This document shows positions 1-8,936 of a stretch of 57,350 nt of DNA, in pieces (position 1 is the first letter of the stretch; every line of letters begins with the position of its first letter). The notes beneath the pieces are model-generated. The model searched no databases and was not told where the DNA came from. It worked only from the letters and a program-made list of their open reading frames with translations. Origin of the DNA: an uncultured Planctomycetia bacterium (GTDB taxonomy: Bacteria; Planctomycetota; UBA1135; GCA-002686595). The DNA lies in NCBI GenBank assembly GCA_937952135.1, contig CALFYL010000334.1, positions 1 to 57,350 on the forward strand, in the 5' to 3' direction. Both the position numbers and the translations under genes were made by a program.

Positions 1-908
1 GGAGTCGCTGGAGCAGTCGCCGGGTTGGCCGGTGTTGCGGCCCCCGTCGCAGGCCCCGAAGGCGGCCTCGTCGCCGGCCCATTCGAGTTGGCGGTGGCAG
101 GCGCAGTCGAGGGCCTGACCGCCGGGGAATCCGCACCGCCGGCCGCTGCTTTCTTGGCGTTCGCGTCCTGCGCATTGTCGATGCGCGCCTGCAGCGCCTG
201 CCGCTCGGCTGCCGCCGTTTCCGGCGTCACGCCGCTGTTGCGCAGCCGGCGCGTGAGGGCCTCCTGAGCTTCCTGCGAGAGACCGTCGAGGCCGCTCACC
301 GTGCCCGTCGACTCACCCCCCGTGCGCGCCGCGCGCGGCCGATCTCCCTGCGCAGTGGATCGAGTCTCCGCCTTGCGCAGCGCTTCGTCGATCTTGTTGT
401 CGATCGTCTCGGCGGGCGTGGCGGGCTTTGCAGCCGGCGCTCGAACCGGCGCAGTGGCCGGCGCAGTGGCCGGCGCAGTCGCCGGCGCCGAAGGCCGCGC
501 CGGCTGTCCGGTTGCCGGCGCGCCCCCCGCGCTCGGCTTGTTCGCGGCGCGCAACTTGGCGACTTCGGCCCCGAAGCTGGGCTCGATCGACTTGCCGCTC
601 GCCGTCAGCGAGGTGTGGAGCGCGACGAGGAACTCGGCTTCGCTCAGCTTGCCGTTCTTGTCGGCGTCCGACCCGTTGATGTCGCGCGGCCCGAGCCCGG
701 CGGACGGCGCCTCGGTCGAGCTGACACTGCCGTCGGCATCCTTGTCGATGCGCTTGAAGAGCGTCTTGGCGCCCGCGAGCGAAAAGGCGACGTCCTTCGC
801 GTCGGGAGCGGGCTTGCGGCCCTGGGCCCACGCACCATCCATCCAAGCGCCGCCGAGCAGAGCCGCGGCGATCCACACGCTCCGCGCAACCGAGTGCTGC
901 ATCACCAT
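1..908 (-). CDS. Secreted EF-hand protein (3' end outside window)
   Basis: The frame is open through the left edge, so the C-terminus is missing. The ATG at 908 follows AGGAGG with 8 bases spacing. Residues 1-29 form a signal peptide with a likely AWA|Q cleavage. Two canonical 12-residue EF-hand loops follow: DKDADGSVSSTE and, about 30 residues later, DADKNGKLSEAE. Each has Asp/Asn at positions 1, 3 and 5, Gly at 6 and Glu at 12, so calcium binding is expected. The rest is low-complexity, rich in Pro, Ala and Thr, including an APAT-type repeat encoded by a 12-bp tandem repeat, and probably acts as a linker. The gene is divergent from the S41 peptidase gene. The function beyond calcium binding is unknown; secreted EF-hand proteins of this type are common in planctomycetes. 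Confidence 0.75.
   Translation of the reverse strand, partial: MVMQHSVARSVWIAAALLGGAWMDGAWAQGRKPAPDAKDVAFSLAGAKTLFKRIDKDADGSVSSTEAPSAGLGPRDINGSDADKNGKLSEAEFLVALHTSLTASGKSIEPSFGAEVAKLRAANKPSAGGAPATGQPARPSAPATAPATAPATAPVRAPAAKPATPAETIDNKIDEALRKAETRSTAQGDRPRAARTGGESTGTVSGLDGLSQEAQEALTRRLRNSGVTPETAAAERQALQARIDNAQDANAKKAAAGGADSPAVRPSTAPATANSNGPATRPPSGPATGAATPANPATAPAT
446..481. repeat. Three tandem 12-bp units inside the EF-hand gene
   Basis: The unit ccggcgcagtgg occurs three times head to tail, the last copy with one change, followed by a partial unit. It encodes the Ala-Pro-Ala-Thr repeat of the linker. It is in frame, so copy-number change would lengthen or shorten the linker without breaking the gene. 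Confidence 0.7.
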
Positions 909-1061
909 GTCGAGATCCTCCTGAGGGTCCACCAAACTACGCCATCGCGAGGCGCTCCGACCGCCGGGCGCCGTAAAAAAGTGCGCCCGGGAATGCCGCT
1001 CGTTCCGCGCGGCAATCCGGGAGTCGGCGCGCGGGCAGGCTACGATCCGCCGAACCGCCCC

Positions 1062-2393
1062 ATGCACGAACCTCCTTCCTCGGATGCACACCGCCAGATG
1101 CGCGACTGGGCGCACCTGCTCGCGGGCCTGGCGCTCGGTCTCGCCGTCGGTCTGGTCGCGTGGAAAGTGCGTCCGAGCGGCGGCGACGACGACCTGGAGC
1201 GCTACCGCGAAGTTCGCGACTACGTGCGCGAGCAGTACGTGTCGGAGAAGGACGAGCGCGAGCTGCTCGAGCAGTCGCTGCACGGCATGGTCGAGTCGCT
1301 CGACCCCTACTCGCGCTTCTATGGGGCGGCGGAGGTCGCCCAGCTCAAGCGCGAGACCTCGGGCCAGTACACCGGCATTGGCGTCGTGTTCGCACCGCCG
1401 GTGAGCGAGGCGCGCGTGCTGTTCACGCTGCCCAAGTCTCCGGCGCGCGCCGCGGGCATCCGCGTGGGCGACAAGCTCCTGCGCGTCGGCGGGCGCGACG
1501 TCGGCGCGATGGCGCCGGGCGAGCTGCGCGCGCTGCTCGGCGAACCCGACCGCGACCCGATCGAGGTGGCCGTGCTCGGCCGCGACGACGTCGAGCGTTC
1601 GACGCAGGTGGGCTCGGAGGAACTCGTGGACCCGAGCGTGCGCCACGCGCGCATCGTCGACGAAGCCTTGGGCGTGGGCTACCTCGCGATCCTGTCCTTC
1701 AGCCAGGAGACCGCCGACGAATTCGACGCCGCCGTGCGCGACCTCCAAGCGCGCGGGATGAAGGCGCTCGTCGTCGACTTGCGCGGCAACCTCGGCGGCG
1801 TGTTGCGCACCGCGGTCCGCATCGCGAACCGCTTCGTGCCCGAGGGCGTGATCGTGTCGCACGAGGGCCGCACCGAGACGATCCGCTACAACGCCGAGCG
1901 CAAGCTCGCGACGCTCGAGGGCCTGCCGCTGGTCGTGCTCGTCGACGGCGAGTCCGCGAGCGCGAGCGAAGTGCTGGCCGCGGCGCTGCAAGAGCACCGC
2001 GCCGCGGTCATCGTGGGTTCGCCGACCTACGGCAAGGGCATGGTGCAGCAAGTGCGCACCTTCGGCGGCGGCGACATGGTCGTGAAGCTGATCACCTCGT
2101 ACTACTACACGCCGTCGCACCGCAACCTCGAGCGCACGGTCGACGGCGCGTGGTCGGTGGGCGTTCTGCCGGACGTGGAAATGGCCTTGAAGAGCGCGGA
2201 GAACGACGCCTTGCGCGCGTGGCGCGCGAGCTACAGCCCGCCCGAGGACTTGCGCGCGCAGATCGCCGAGTGGGAGCTTCAAGAAGGCCGCAAGCTCACC
2301 GCGCAGGCCCCTCCGGATGCGCACCTCGACGCGGCGCTCGAGCTGTTCCGCGGACGGCGGCCGGGCGCATATTCCGTGGCGGCGCGGCCGTGA
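1062..2393 (+). CDS. S41 family C-terminal processing peptidase (CtpA-like)
   Basis: A 443-residue protein with an N-terminal membrane anchor at residues 16-33. A PDZ domain follows at about 105-175, then the tail-specific protease core. The catalytic serine is S298 in GESASASEV and the lysine K325 in PTYGKG, the standard Ser/Lys pair of carboxy-terminal processing peptidases. The enzyme should sit on the outer face of the cytoplasmic membrane and trim or degrade envelope proteins. Start choice: the ATG at 1062 begins a short hydrophilic lead before the anchor; the open frame continues upstream but that extension has no family resemblance. The stop codon overlaps the GTG start of tsaD, so the two genes are translationally coupled. 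Confidence 0.9.
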   Translation: MHEPPSSDAHRQMRDWAHLLAGLALGLAVGLVAWKVRPSGGDDDLERYREVRDYVREQYVSEKDERELLEQSLHGMVESLDPYSRFYGAAEVAQLKRETSGQYTGIGVVFAPPVSEARVLFTLPKSPARAAGIRVGDKLLRVGGRDVGAMAPGELRALLGEPDRDPIEVAVLGRDDVERSTQVGSEELVDPSVRHARIVDEALGVGYLAILSFSQETADEFDAAVRDLQARGMKALVVDLRGNLGGVLRTAVRIANRFVPEGVIVSHEGRTETIRYNAERKLATLEGLPLVVLVDGESASASEVLAAALQEHRAAVIVGSPTYGKGMVQQVRTFGGGDMVVKLITSYYYTPSHRNLERTVDGAWSVGVLPDVEMALKSAENDALRAWRASYSPPEDLRAQIAEWELQEGRKLTAQAPPDAHLDAALELFRGRRPGAYSVAARP

Positions 2394-3451
2394 GCGCGCC
2401 GCCCGAGCGGCGCGGCGGCCGACTGGTGCTCGGCATCGAATCGTCGTGCGACGAGACCGCGGCGGCGGTCGTCCGCGGCGGGCGCGAGATCCTCTCGTCG
2501 ATCGTCGACAGCCAGGCCGCGCTGCACGCGGAATTCGGCGGCGTGGTGCCCGAGATCGCCGGCCGCTCGCACCTGCGTTCGATCCTGCCCGTCATCGACC
2601 GCGCGCTCGCCGAAGCGCGCGTCGAGCTCGACGACCTGGCGGCGATCGCGGTCACGACCAAGCCGGGCCTGATCGGCTCGCTGCTCGTCGGCCTCTCCGC
2701 CGCGAAGAGCCTCGCCTTCACACGCGGCTTGCCGCTCGTGCCCGTCGACCACATCGAAGCGCACGTCTACGCGGCCGCGATGGAGCTCGAGCTCGAGCCC
2801 TACCCCTGCGTCGCGCTCGTGGTCTCGGGCGGCCACACGACGCTGTACCACGCGCGCTCGCCGCTCTCGATCGAACGGCTCGCGAGCACGCTCGACGACG
2901 CGGCGGGCGAGGCCTTCGACAAGGTCGCGCACTTGCTCGGCCTCGGCTATCCCGGCGGGCCCGAGGTCTCGAAACTCGCCGCGCACGGCGACCCGAAGCG
3001 CTTCGACTTTCCTCGCTACCGCCCGCGCCAGACGCGCGGCGAGCTTCCGCCGCGCTTTCCGCCGTTCTCGTTCAGCGGCCTCAAGACCGCGGTGCTCTAC
3101 CACATCCGCGGCCAGAACGCGGCGGGCCCGCACCCGGCGCCCGAGGCGATCCCGCACCGCGCCGACATCGCCGCGTCGTTCGAGGAAGCGGCCGTCGACG
3201 CGCTCGTGAACCCGACCCTCGACGCCGCGCGCGAACTCGGGCTGCGCACGGTGCTCGTCGGCGGCGGCGTCGCGTGCAACCGGCGCCTGCGCACCAAAAT
3301 GGCCGCGGCGGCGAGCGCGGCGGGCATCCACGCGCACTTCCCGAGTCCGAGCTACTGCACGGACAACGCGGCGATGATCGCGGCGCTCGGGTGGCGGCGC
3401 TTCGAAGCGGGACTCGTCGCGGACCTGTTCGCCGACGCGAGCCCGCGATGA
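2390..3451 (+). CDS. tsaD: tRNA N6-adenosine threonylcarbamoyltransferase
   Basis: A 353-residue protein of normal TsaD/Gcp length. It transfers threonylcarbamoyl from TC-AMP to A37 of ANN-decoding tRNAs with TsaB and TsaE. The N-terminal LGIESSCDET signature, the metal-binding HIEAH (H121 and H125), the VSGGHT segment and the C-terminal CTDNAAMIA segment are all present. The GTG start at 2390 overlaps the stop of the S41 peptidase by four bases. The essential role and universal distribution make this the best gene in the window for placing the organism by phylogeny. Confidence 0.96.
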   Translation: MSAPPERRGGRLVLGIESSCDETAAAVVRGGREILSSIVDSQAALHAEFGGVVPEIAGRSHLRSILPVIDRALAEARVELDDLAAIAVTTKPGLIGSLLVGLSAAKSLAFTRGLPLVPVDHIEAHVYAAAMELELEPYPCVALVVSGGHTTLYHARSPLSIERLASTLDDAAGEAFDKVAHLLGLGYPGGPEVSKLAAHGDPKRFDFPRYRPRQTRGELPPRFPPFSFSGLKTAVLYHIRGQNAAGPHPAPEAIPHRADIAASFEEAAVDALVNPTLDAARELGLRTVLVGGGVACNRRLRTKMAAAASAAGIHAHFPSPSYCTDNAAMIAALGWRRFEAGLVADLFADASPR

Positions 3452-3460
3452 GGGCTCGCG
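3436..3460. terminator. Hairpin over the tsaD stop codon
   Basis: A 9-bp perfect inverted repeat (CGCGAGCCC / GGGCTCGCG) with a 7-base loop containing the tsaD TGA. It lies between convergent genes tsaD and the MBOAT gene. It has no T-run on either side, so it is at best a weak or factor-assisted terminator. Confidence 0.35.
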
Positions 3461-3485
3461 CTCGCGCCTCGTCGCTCGGCGCGGC

Positions 3486-4913
3486 TCAGAACTCGAAGTA
3501 GACGAACGGGCGCGCGTCGCTCTCGCGGAGCAGCACGCATGCAGCGAGCGCGAGGAGGACGAGCGCCACTCCCACGGGCCTGGGCAGTCGCAGCCACAGG
3601 AGCTCGAGTCCGCGCTGCACCCCGATCGCGTGCAGGTAGAGCAACGCGGCGAAGAGCGCGACGAGCGGAGCGCACCAACGCCAGGCTTCGGCCGAAGTGG
3701 GAAGGCCCGCGGTCCACAGTCGCGTTTGGAACACGCCGAAGAACGCGAGGCTCGGGCTGAAGAACAGCGCGATGAACATCAGACTCGCGGCGGAGGTCGC
3801 GAGCCACGCGAAGAACGTGCGCGCCGCGCCGGGCGTCGGATTCGGGATCCTCGCGCCGCGCCGCGTGCGCGCGAGCCGCAGGCTGTGCTCGCACGAAATC
3901 AACACGCCGTAGCCGAGCCCCCACAGCACGAAGGTCCAGTTCGCGCCGTGCCACAGCCCGAAGAGCCCCATCACGAGCAAGTTGGCGCGCCAGATGCGTG
4001 CGTGCGTCGCGCGGCCCTTCGACAGCGGCGCCCACACGTAGTCGAACATCCACGAACCCAGGCTCGTGTGCCAGCGCCGCGCCCAGTCCTGGATCGACGT
4101 GGCGAGGAACGGCCGGTCGAAGTTGGACACGAGCTCGACGCCGAACAGGCGCGCCGAGCCGCGCGCGAGGTCCGTGTACGCGCTGAAGTCGAGGTACAGC
4201 ATCACCCACATGCCGATCGCGGACACGGCGAGCGTGAGCGAGTCGCGCTCGGTCGGCGACGAGAACACGGGCCAGACTTGCGCGAACAAGCGATCGGCGA
4301 GGATCCACTTCTTGGCGAGTCCGACGACGATCGAGCGCGCGGCCGCGGCGAGGTCGGCCGCGCGTGGCGGAGCGAGCGTCGCAAGCTGCGGAAGCAGGTG
4401 GCTCGCGCGCTCGATCGGTCCGGCGACGAGCTGCGGAAAGAACGACACGTACAGCGCGAACTGCGTGAAGCTCGCGCACGGCGTCTGGCGGCGGCGGTAG
4501 ACGTCGAGCGTGTAGGAGAGCGTCTGGAACGTGTAGAACGAGATGCCGAGCGGAAGCGCGAAGCCCTGGAACTCGAAGAAGGGTCCGCCGAGCGCGGACG
4601 AGAGCTGGCCGAGGCTCGTGAGCAGGAAGCCCGAGTACTTGAACGTGACGAGCAGCCCGAGGTTGAGCGCGAGGCTGACGACGAGCCAGCGGCGGCGGAC
4701 GACTTCGCGCGCGGCGGCGTGGATGCGCGGCGCGATGAAGAAGTCGGCGAGCGTCGAGAGCGCGAGCCACACGCCGTCGCGCGGCTCGACCCACAGATAG
4801 AACAGCCAGCTCGCGGCGAGCAGCAGCGGAGCGCGGGTTCGCGCGGGGGCCGCGACGTAGGCGACGAGCACGAGCGCGACCAGCGGCAGGTACTCGACCG
4901 AGGCGAACGACAT
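3486..4913 (-). CDS. MBOAT family O-acyltransferase (AlgI/DltB type)
   Basis: A 475-residue polytopic membrane protein with about ten or more hydrophobic segments. The MBOAT signature is clear: RRWHTSLG around H282 and the invariant active-site histidine H322 in LWHGANWTF. PLGISFYTFQ and the FFPQLVAGPIER segment are typical of AlgI/PatA-like members. Such enzymes move an acyl group, usually acetyl, across the membrane onto a polysaccharide, lipid or protein. It is the last gene of a ten-gene minus-strand run, 12 bases after the Rieske gene. With the SGNH hydrolase at 12643-13662 it recalls the AlgI plus AlgX/J pairing for extracytoplasmic O-acylation. The acyl donor could be the carrier protein encoded upstream; this is inference. 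Confidence 0.9.
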   Translation of the reverse strand: MSFASVEYLPLVALVLVAYVAAPARTRAPLLLAASWLFYLWVEPRDGVWLALSTLADFFIAPRIHAAAREVVRRRWLVVSLALNLGLLVTFKYSGFLLTSLGQLSSALGGPFFEFQGFALPLGISFYTFQTLSYTLDVYRRRQTPCASFTQFALYVSFFPQLVAGPIERASHLLPQLATLAPPRAADLAAAARSIVVGLAKKWILADRLFAQVWPVFSSPTERDSLTLAVSAIGMWVMLYLDFSAYTDLARGSARLFGVELVSNFDRPFLATSIQDWARRWHTSLGSWMFDYVWAPLSKGRATHARIWRANLLVMGLFGLWHGANWTFVLWGLGYGVLISCEHSLRLARTRRGARIPNPTPGAARTFFAWLATSAASLMFIALFFSPSLAFFGVFQTRLWTAGLPTSAEAWRWCAPLVALFAALLYLHAIGVQRGLELLWLRLPRPVGVALVLLALAACVLLRESDARPFVYFEF

Positions 4914-4925
4914 TGCGGCGCGGCG

Positions 4926-6107
4926 TCAGGCGAGCCAGCGCTCGAGGGCGCGCCGGAAGAACGCGATGCGCACTTCGAACTCCGACAGCGCGAGGCGCTC
5001 GAGGCTCGGGCTCGCGAGGCCGCGCTGGATCCAGGGCAGGTTCTCCAGATCCTCGTCGACGAGCCGCTCATAGCCCGGGACGAGCGACGCGAGCCACTCG
5101 CGGGCCGCGTCGCTCGCCGCAGGAAGCGCACGCAGCTCCCATCGAACCGCGCAACGCCCGACGCCGCGCGGCAGGAAGCGCAGCGCGAGCAAGTGGTTCG
5201 GAAAAAGCATGAGCACGAGCGACGGGAAGAGCAGGTACACGAGGTGCGCTTCGCGCTGCACGGCGTTGAGGCGTGCGAAGTTCGGCACGCCGGCGCGGTG
5301 CGCCGCTTCGCCGAGCGGCCCGTCGGGCGCGTAGGCGCCGGGCACGCGAAAGGGCAGCGCCATGCGCGAATGATCGCCCAGCTCGCGCACCGCCATGCCG
5401 CGGTAGTCGACCAGCGGGTGCGCGCTGCGCGGATGGATGCTCGGGACGTGCAACGGCTCGAGAAACGCCTCGATGCCGACCTTCCAATCGAATGCGGCCT
5501 CGAGCTCGCGCGCCGCGACGAGCGTCAGGTCGTCGAGCGGGTAGTTGGAGAGCTCGTCCACCAGCTCGGCGCCCAGCGCCTCGTGCAACGACTGGGCGCC
5601 GGCGGCGAGGTTCACCCACCACCAACCGCCGAAGCGCTCGCAGCGAAAGGCGGGCAAGCACGCGCGGCTCGAATCGCCGCTCGAGGACGTCGCGGACTCG
5701 AGCGGGACTGGACAGCGGACGAGCTCACCGTCGAAGCCGTACTCGAATCCGTGGTACGCACAGCGAAGCGAGCGTACGCGCGCCGCCGGCTCGCGCAGGA
5801 TCTGCGCGCCGCGGTGCAAGCACACGTTGCGCAGGGCGCGCACGCCGCCGACGCCGTCGTGCACGAGCACCACCGGCTCCCCGGCGATCTCGAGCGTCAC
5901 CGCGTCGCCGGGCGCCGCGAGTTGCTCGGCCGGCGCCGCCGGAATCCAGGTGCGGTGAAAGACCTTGCGCAGCTCCGCTTCGTAGCGCTTCGGATCGGTG
6001 TAGTCGCTCGGTCGCAATACGTCGGCGAGCCCGCTCGGCGCGTACCGAATACGATCGCGCGGCTCGCGGAACACCTCCCGGATTCCGGCTTCGACGTCGC
6101 GTTCCAA
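4926..6107 (-). CDS. Rieske non-heme iron oxygenase, alpha-subunit type
   Basis: A 393-residue protein. The Rieske [2Fe-2S] ligands are C96-x-H98 (CLHRG) and C116-x2-H119 (CAYHG). The mononuclear iron site is H220-x4-H225 in EPLHVPSIHP. The fold is that of ring-hydroxylating dioxygenase and choline-monooxygenase alpha subunits, but no beta subunit, ferredoxin or reductase gene is adjacent. Such an enzyme uses O2 and reductant to hydroxylate, desaturate or demethylate a substrate. Start: I choose TTG at 6107 because AAGG lies 6 bases upstream, the next gene upstream stops at 6109, and the N-terminus then matches the family. It sits among fatty-acyl-type biosynthesis genes, so the substrate is more likely an acyl or polyketide intermediate than an aromatic pollutant. 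That is inference. Confidence 0.85.
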   Translation of the reverse strand: MERDVEAGIREVFREPRDRIRYAPSGLADVLRPSDYTDPKRYEAELRKVFHRTWIPAAPAEQLAAPGDAVTLEIAGEPVVLVHDGVGGVRALRNVCLHRGAQILREPAARVRSLRCAYHGFEYGFDGELVRCPVPLESATSSSGDSSRACLPAFRCERFGGWWWVNLAAGAQSLHEALGAELVDELSNYPLDDLTLVAARELEAAFDWKVGIEAFLEPLHVPSIHPRSAHPLVDYRGMAVRELGDHSRMALPFRVPGAYAPDGPLGEAAHRAGVPNFARLNAVQREAHLVYLLFPSLVLMLFPNHLLALRFLPRGVGRCAVRWELRALPAASDAAREWLASLVPGYERLVDEDLENLPWIQRGLASPSLERLALSEFEVRIAFFRRALERWLA

Positions 6108-6108
6108 G

Positions 6109-7845
6109 TCACACCTTCGCGAGCAAGGGCGCCGCGTCCGCCGCACCGCGGAAGTACTCCATGCCGGGCGGCTCGGGGAAGGCGCACCGCGTGAGCGCCG
6201 CCCCCACCGCTCGCACGCCGTCGTCGGCGAGCAGCTCGGCGCGGGTCACATCGCGACCGATGAAGCGGTTGTACGCGCGCGCCGCCGCTTTGACCTCGTC
6301 GCGCGACAGTCCGTTCGAGTACAGCAGGATCTGCGACCAGAAACTGCGCGCCGACTGGTCCCCCATCCACACGCTCTCGCGCGCCGCGCCGAGCGCGCCT
6401 TCGCACAAATCGATGGCCTCCTCGGAGCCCATGGTGTCGTGCTTCCAGCGCAGGAAATCGCCTTCGATCCCGAAGCGTGCCTTCTCCTGCGCGACGGGCG
6501 TCGCGGGCGAGCAGAACCACGGGCTGAAGTAGTGGAAGTCGATGCCGTGGCGATCGACGAACTCGAGCGCGAGCTGCACGTTCTCCGCGCGGTCGCCGGG
6601 GAAACCGACGATGAAGTTCGCGTGCGTGGCGAAGCCCGCGGCCTTCACCAGCTCGGTCCCGCGCTCGTACGCCTTGCGGTTCACCGCCTTGCGCATGTTG
6701 CGCAGCACGTTGTCGTCGAGCGACTCGTAGCCCAGGAACACTCCCTGGCATCCGGCGTCCTGCATGAGCGCGATCGTCTCGGGATCGGCGAACTGGCAGC
6801 GGAAATACGCGTACCAGCGGAACTCGAAGCGCGCGAGCACGCGGCACAGCTCCTTGAAGCGTCCCGCCGGCACGTTGAACGTGTCGTCGGTGAACACGAG
6901 CGTGCGCACGCGGCCGACACGTTGCAGCGTCCGCAACTCCGCCTCGAGCGTCTGCGGTTGCTCGAGGGTCAGCGCGCCCTGGTTGGCCGGATAGCTGCAG
7001 AACGAGCACTCGAACGCGCAACTGCGCGCCGTCCGCGTGTGTGCGATGGGGTACAGGCCGCTCGGGTCGAGCGCATCCCAGCGGATGTAGTGCTCGTCGA
7101 TCGGCACGCCGGTGTCCTCGCTCGGGCGCTTGACGAACCTGCGCCCTTCGCGCACCCACGCGCTCGGCAGCGCGAGCCCCGCGAGCTCGCGGCCCGGCGC
7201 TCGCAGCAGCTCGAGGAAACTCGCCTCGCCGAGCGGCGACACGACGTACACGTCGGCGCCGAGCGACGCGAGCAAGCGCGGGAACTGCTCCTTGGTGAGC
7301 GCCTTCTCGATCTCCACGAGGAACAGCCCGCCGACGACGATCGGCGCCCCTGGGAACGCGCGCTTCAAGTGTTGGATCGCGTCGAGCAAGTTCGCGGTTT
7401 CGGTGGCGAAGGTGCTCGAGAGCATGATCCAGCGCGGGGCGAACACCTCGCCGAGGCGTTCGACCTCGACGCGCGTCACGACGTCGAAGTGCACGAGCTC
7501 GAAGCCGTTGCGGCGCGCGAGCGACTGGTAGTACTTGCCGGCGAGCTGGTTGATCGAAAAGGCGTCGTAGCGCCGGTATTCGCGCGTGTCTCCGTGGGCC
7601 GCGAGCGAGAGAAAGCGCGAGAGATCGACGACCCCGAGCGCCGCGCCCGAGCCGTCGTCGGCGGCGAGCCCGACGGACTCGCGCGCGATCCGCGCGAGGA
7701 ACGAGCGGCCTTCGGGCGCGTGGCGCGCGATGCGAACCGCGGGCGCCCCCGTGGGCCCCGAACGGCTCGGCGCGTAGTCGTTCCACCAGCGGTCCACGTC
7801 CTCGAAGTACGAGAAGAACAGCGCATCGACCGATCGTTGGCTCAC
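6109..7845 (-). CDS. B12-binding-domain radical SAM enzyme
   Basis: A 578-residue protein. Residues ~120-215 form a B12-binding-like Rossmann domain (APRWIMLSSTFATET, then PGAPIVVGG) without an obvious DxHxxG, as in many members of this class. The radical SAM core follows with C276-x3-C280-x2-C283 (CAFECSFC). Downstream come the FTDDTFNVP, GYESLDDNVLRNMRK and NFIVGFPGD segments. The class includes methyltransferases and ring-forming enzymes acting on unactivated carbon. The GTG start at 7845 has GGGAGG 6 bases upstream and overlaps the stop of the KAS III-like gene by four bases. It lies between carrier-protein genes and a Rieske oxygenase. The reaction is not predictable; C-methylation or C-C bond formation on an acyl chain would fit the context. 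Confidence 0.88.
   Translation of the reverse strand: MSQRSVDALFFSYFEDVDRWWNDYAPSRSGPTGAPAVRIARHAPEGRSFLARIARESVGLAADDGSGAALGVVDLSRFLSLAAHGDTREYRRYDAFSINQLAGKYYQSLARRNGFELVHFDVVTRVEVERLGEVFAPRWIMLSSTFATETANLLDAIQHLKRAFPGAPIVVGGLFLVEIEKALTKEQFPRLLASLGADVYVVSPLGEASFLELLRAPGRELAGLALPSAWVREGRRFVKRPSEDTGVPIDEHYIRWDALDPSGLYPIAHTRTARSCAFECSFCSYPANQGALTLEQPQTLEAELRTLQRVGRVRTLVFTDDTFNVPAGRFKELCRVLARFEFRWYAYFRCQFADPETIALMQDAGCQGVFLGYESLDDNVLRNMRKAVNRKAYERGTELVKAAGFATHANFIVGFPGDRAENVQLALEFVDRHGIDFHYFSPWFCSPATPVAQEKARFGIEGDFLRWKHDTMGSEEAIDLCEGALGAARESVWMGDQSARSFWSQILLYSNGLSRDEVKAAARAYNRFIGRDVTRAELLADDGVRAVGAALTRCAFPEPPGMEYFRGAADAAPLLAKV
6114..6117 (-). promoter_or_regulatory. Ribosome binding site deciding the TTG start of the Rieske gene
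   Basis: On the minus strand AAGG precedes TTG (6107-6105) by 6 bases. It overlaps the 3' end of the upstream radical SAM gene. No ATG or GTG in this frame offers a better site. Confidence 0.5.
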
Positions 7846-8936
7846 GTTCGACCTCCCTCGGTCAGGATCCAGTGCAGTCCGGCGCAACGCACGCCGCCGC
7901 CCACGGCGAGCGCGACCACGGATTCGAAGCGGCGCGCGTCCGGACGCTCGAGTGCTTCCGCCAGAGCGGCGAGCGGACCCGCGCACCCCAGCGAGCCGCG
8001 CGTGAGCAAGTGCTCCAGCGCCACGCTCGGATCCGCGCCGAACACCGCCGCGCAACTCTCCACCTGCGCGCGCGTCACGGCGTAGGGCAAGAACAGCGCT
8101 CGTGGCGCGCTGCCGACCTCGTCGCACATCCTCCGCGAGAACTCGTCCCACACGCGCGCGAGGCCCTCTCGGTACTCGAGGTCGGGAGCGCGGAAGCCAT
8201 AGAGTTCCGCGTCGAAGCCGCCGTCGACGTCCACGCGTGGCGGAAGCTCGCCTGGAACGCTGAAGGGCGCGCCGGCGACGTCGGCGCGCGCTTGCAACCC
8301 GCGTGCGAGTCCCGTCGAGCTCGGTTGCAACTCGAGCGCGAGCGCTGCCGCGCCGTCGCCGTAGAGCAACGCCGAGGTTCCGCTCGTCGCCCCGAGCCAC
8401 GGCGAGACGGCTTCGACCGCGACGACCAGCGCGCGCCGAGCTCCGGCGTTCACGTACAGAGTCGCCGCGATCCACGCGTCGATTCCGCCCGCGCCGCCGC
8501 CCCGGATGTCGACGGCGGCGGCATGCGAGCCGAGCGCGGCGCCAATCTGCGCAGCGAAACACTTCGTCGCGTGCTCCGGCGTCGAGGTCGCAACCGCGAG
8601 CACCTCCACGTCCTGGGCGCGCCACCGGGCGCGCTCGAGACACTTCGCCGCCGCGCGCGCTCCGAGTTCGACGTTCGAGAGCTCCGTTCCCCGGCGCCAC
8701 TCGCGCGTGCGCACGCCGAGTTGGCGCTCGACGTAATCCGCCTCGCGGTTCGTTCGCGCGAGTTGCTCGCGCCAATCGGCGCCGAAGAGCTCCGCGTAGG
8801 CCCTCGGCGCGTCGATTCGCGCCGCATCGCCGAGCAAATCGGCGGGGTAGACCGCAGCCGAGGCGCGCAGTGCGACGCCGCGGAGGTCCCGCAGACGCAC
8901 GCCCGCCTGGAAGTCGACTTGCGGCGTCGCGCTCAC
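7842..8936 (-). CDS. KAS III-like protein lacking the catalytic triad
   Basis: A 364-residue thiolase-fold protein clearly related to 3-oxoacyl-ACP synthase III; the STPEHATKCFAAQIG and LLYGDGAAALALE segments align with FabH. All three catalytic positions are changed. The nucleophilic Cys of DxxxACAG is Gly148 (IRGGGAG), the His of PHQAN is Tyr285 (LPYAVT), and the Asn of HGNTS is Ser315 (TRGSLG). A decarboxylative Claisen reaction by the standard mechanism is therefore unlikely. It could be a non-catalytic partner of the intact FabH, a chain-length or binding factor, or an enzyme with new chemistry. The ATG overlaps the ACP stop by four bases, and its own stop overlaps the radical SAM start, so it is made with both. 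Confidence 0.85.
   Translation of the reverse strand: MSATPQVDFQAGVRLRDLRGVALRASAAVYPADLLGDAARIDAPRAYAELFGADWREQLARTNREADYVERQLGVRTREWRRGTELSNVELGARAAAKCLERARWRAQDVEVLAVATSTPEHATKCFAAQIGAALGSHAAAVDIRGGGAGGIDAWIAATLYVNAGARRALVVAVEAVSPWLGATSGTSALLYGDGAAALALELQPSSTGLARGLQARADVAGAPFSVPGELPPRVDVDGGFDAELYGFRAPDLEYREGLARVWDEFSRRMCDEVGSAPRALFLPYAVTRAQVESCAAVFGADPSVALEHLLTRGSLGCAGPLAALAEALERPDARRFESVVALAVGGGVRCAGLHWILTEGGRT

Noticed and set aside
446..481. CRISPR-like repeats
   Set aside because: Units are 12 bp, directly adjacent without spacers and in frame in a coding sequence.
301..924. Open frames on the plus strand across 301-924
   Set aside because: They are antisense to the EF-hand gene. Their translations are Ala/Arg-rich without domain features, while the minus-strand frame has a signal peptide, RBS and two perfect EF-hand loops.
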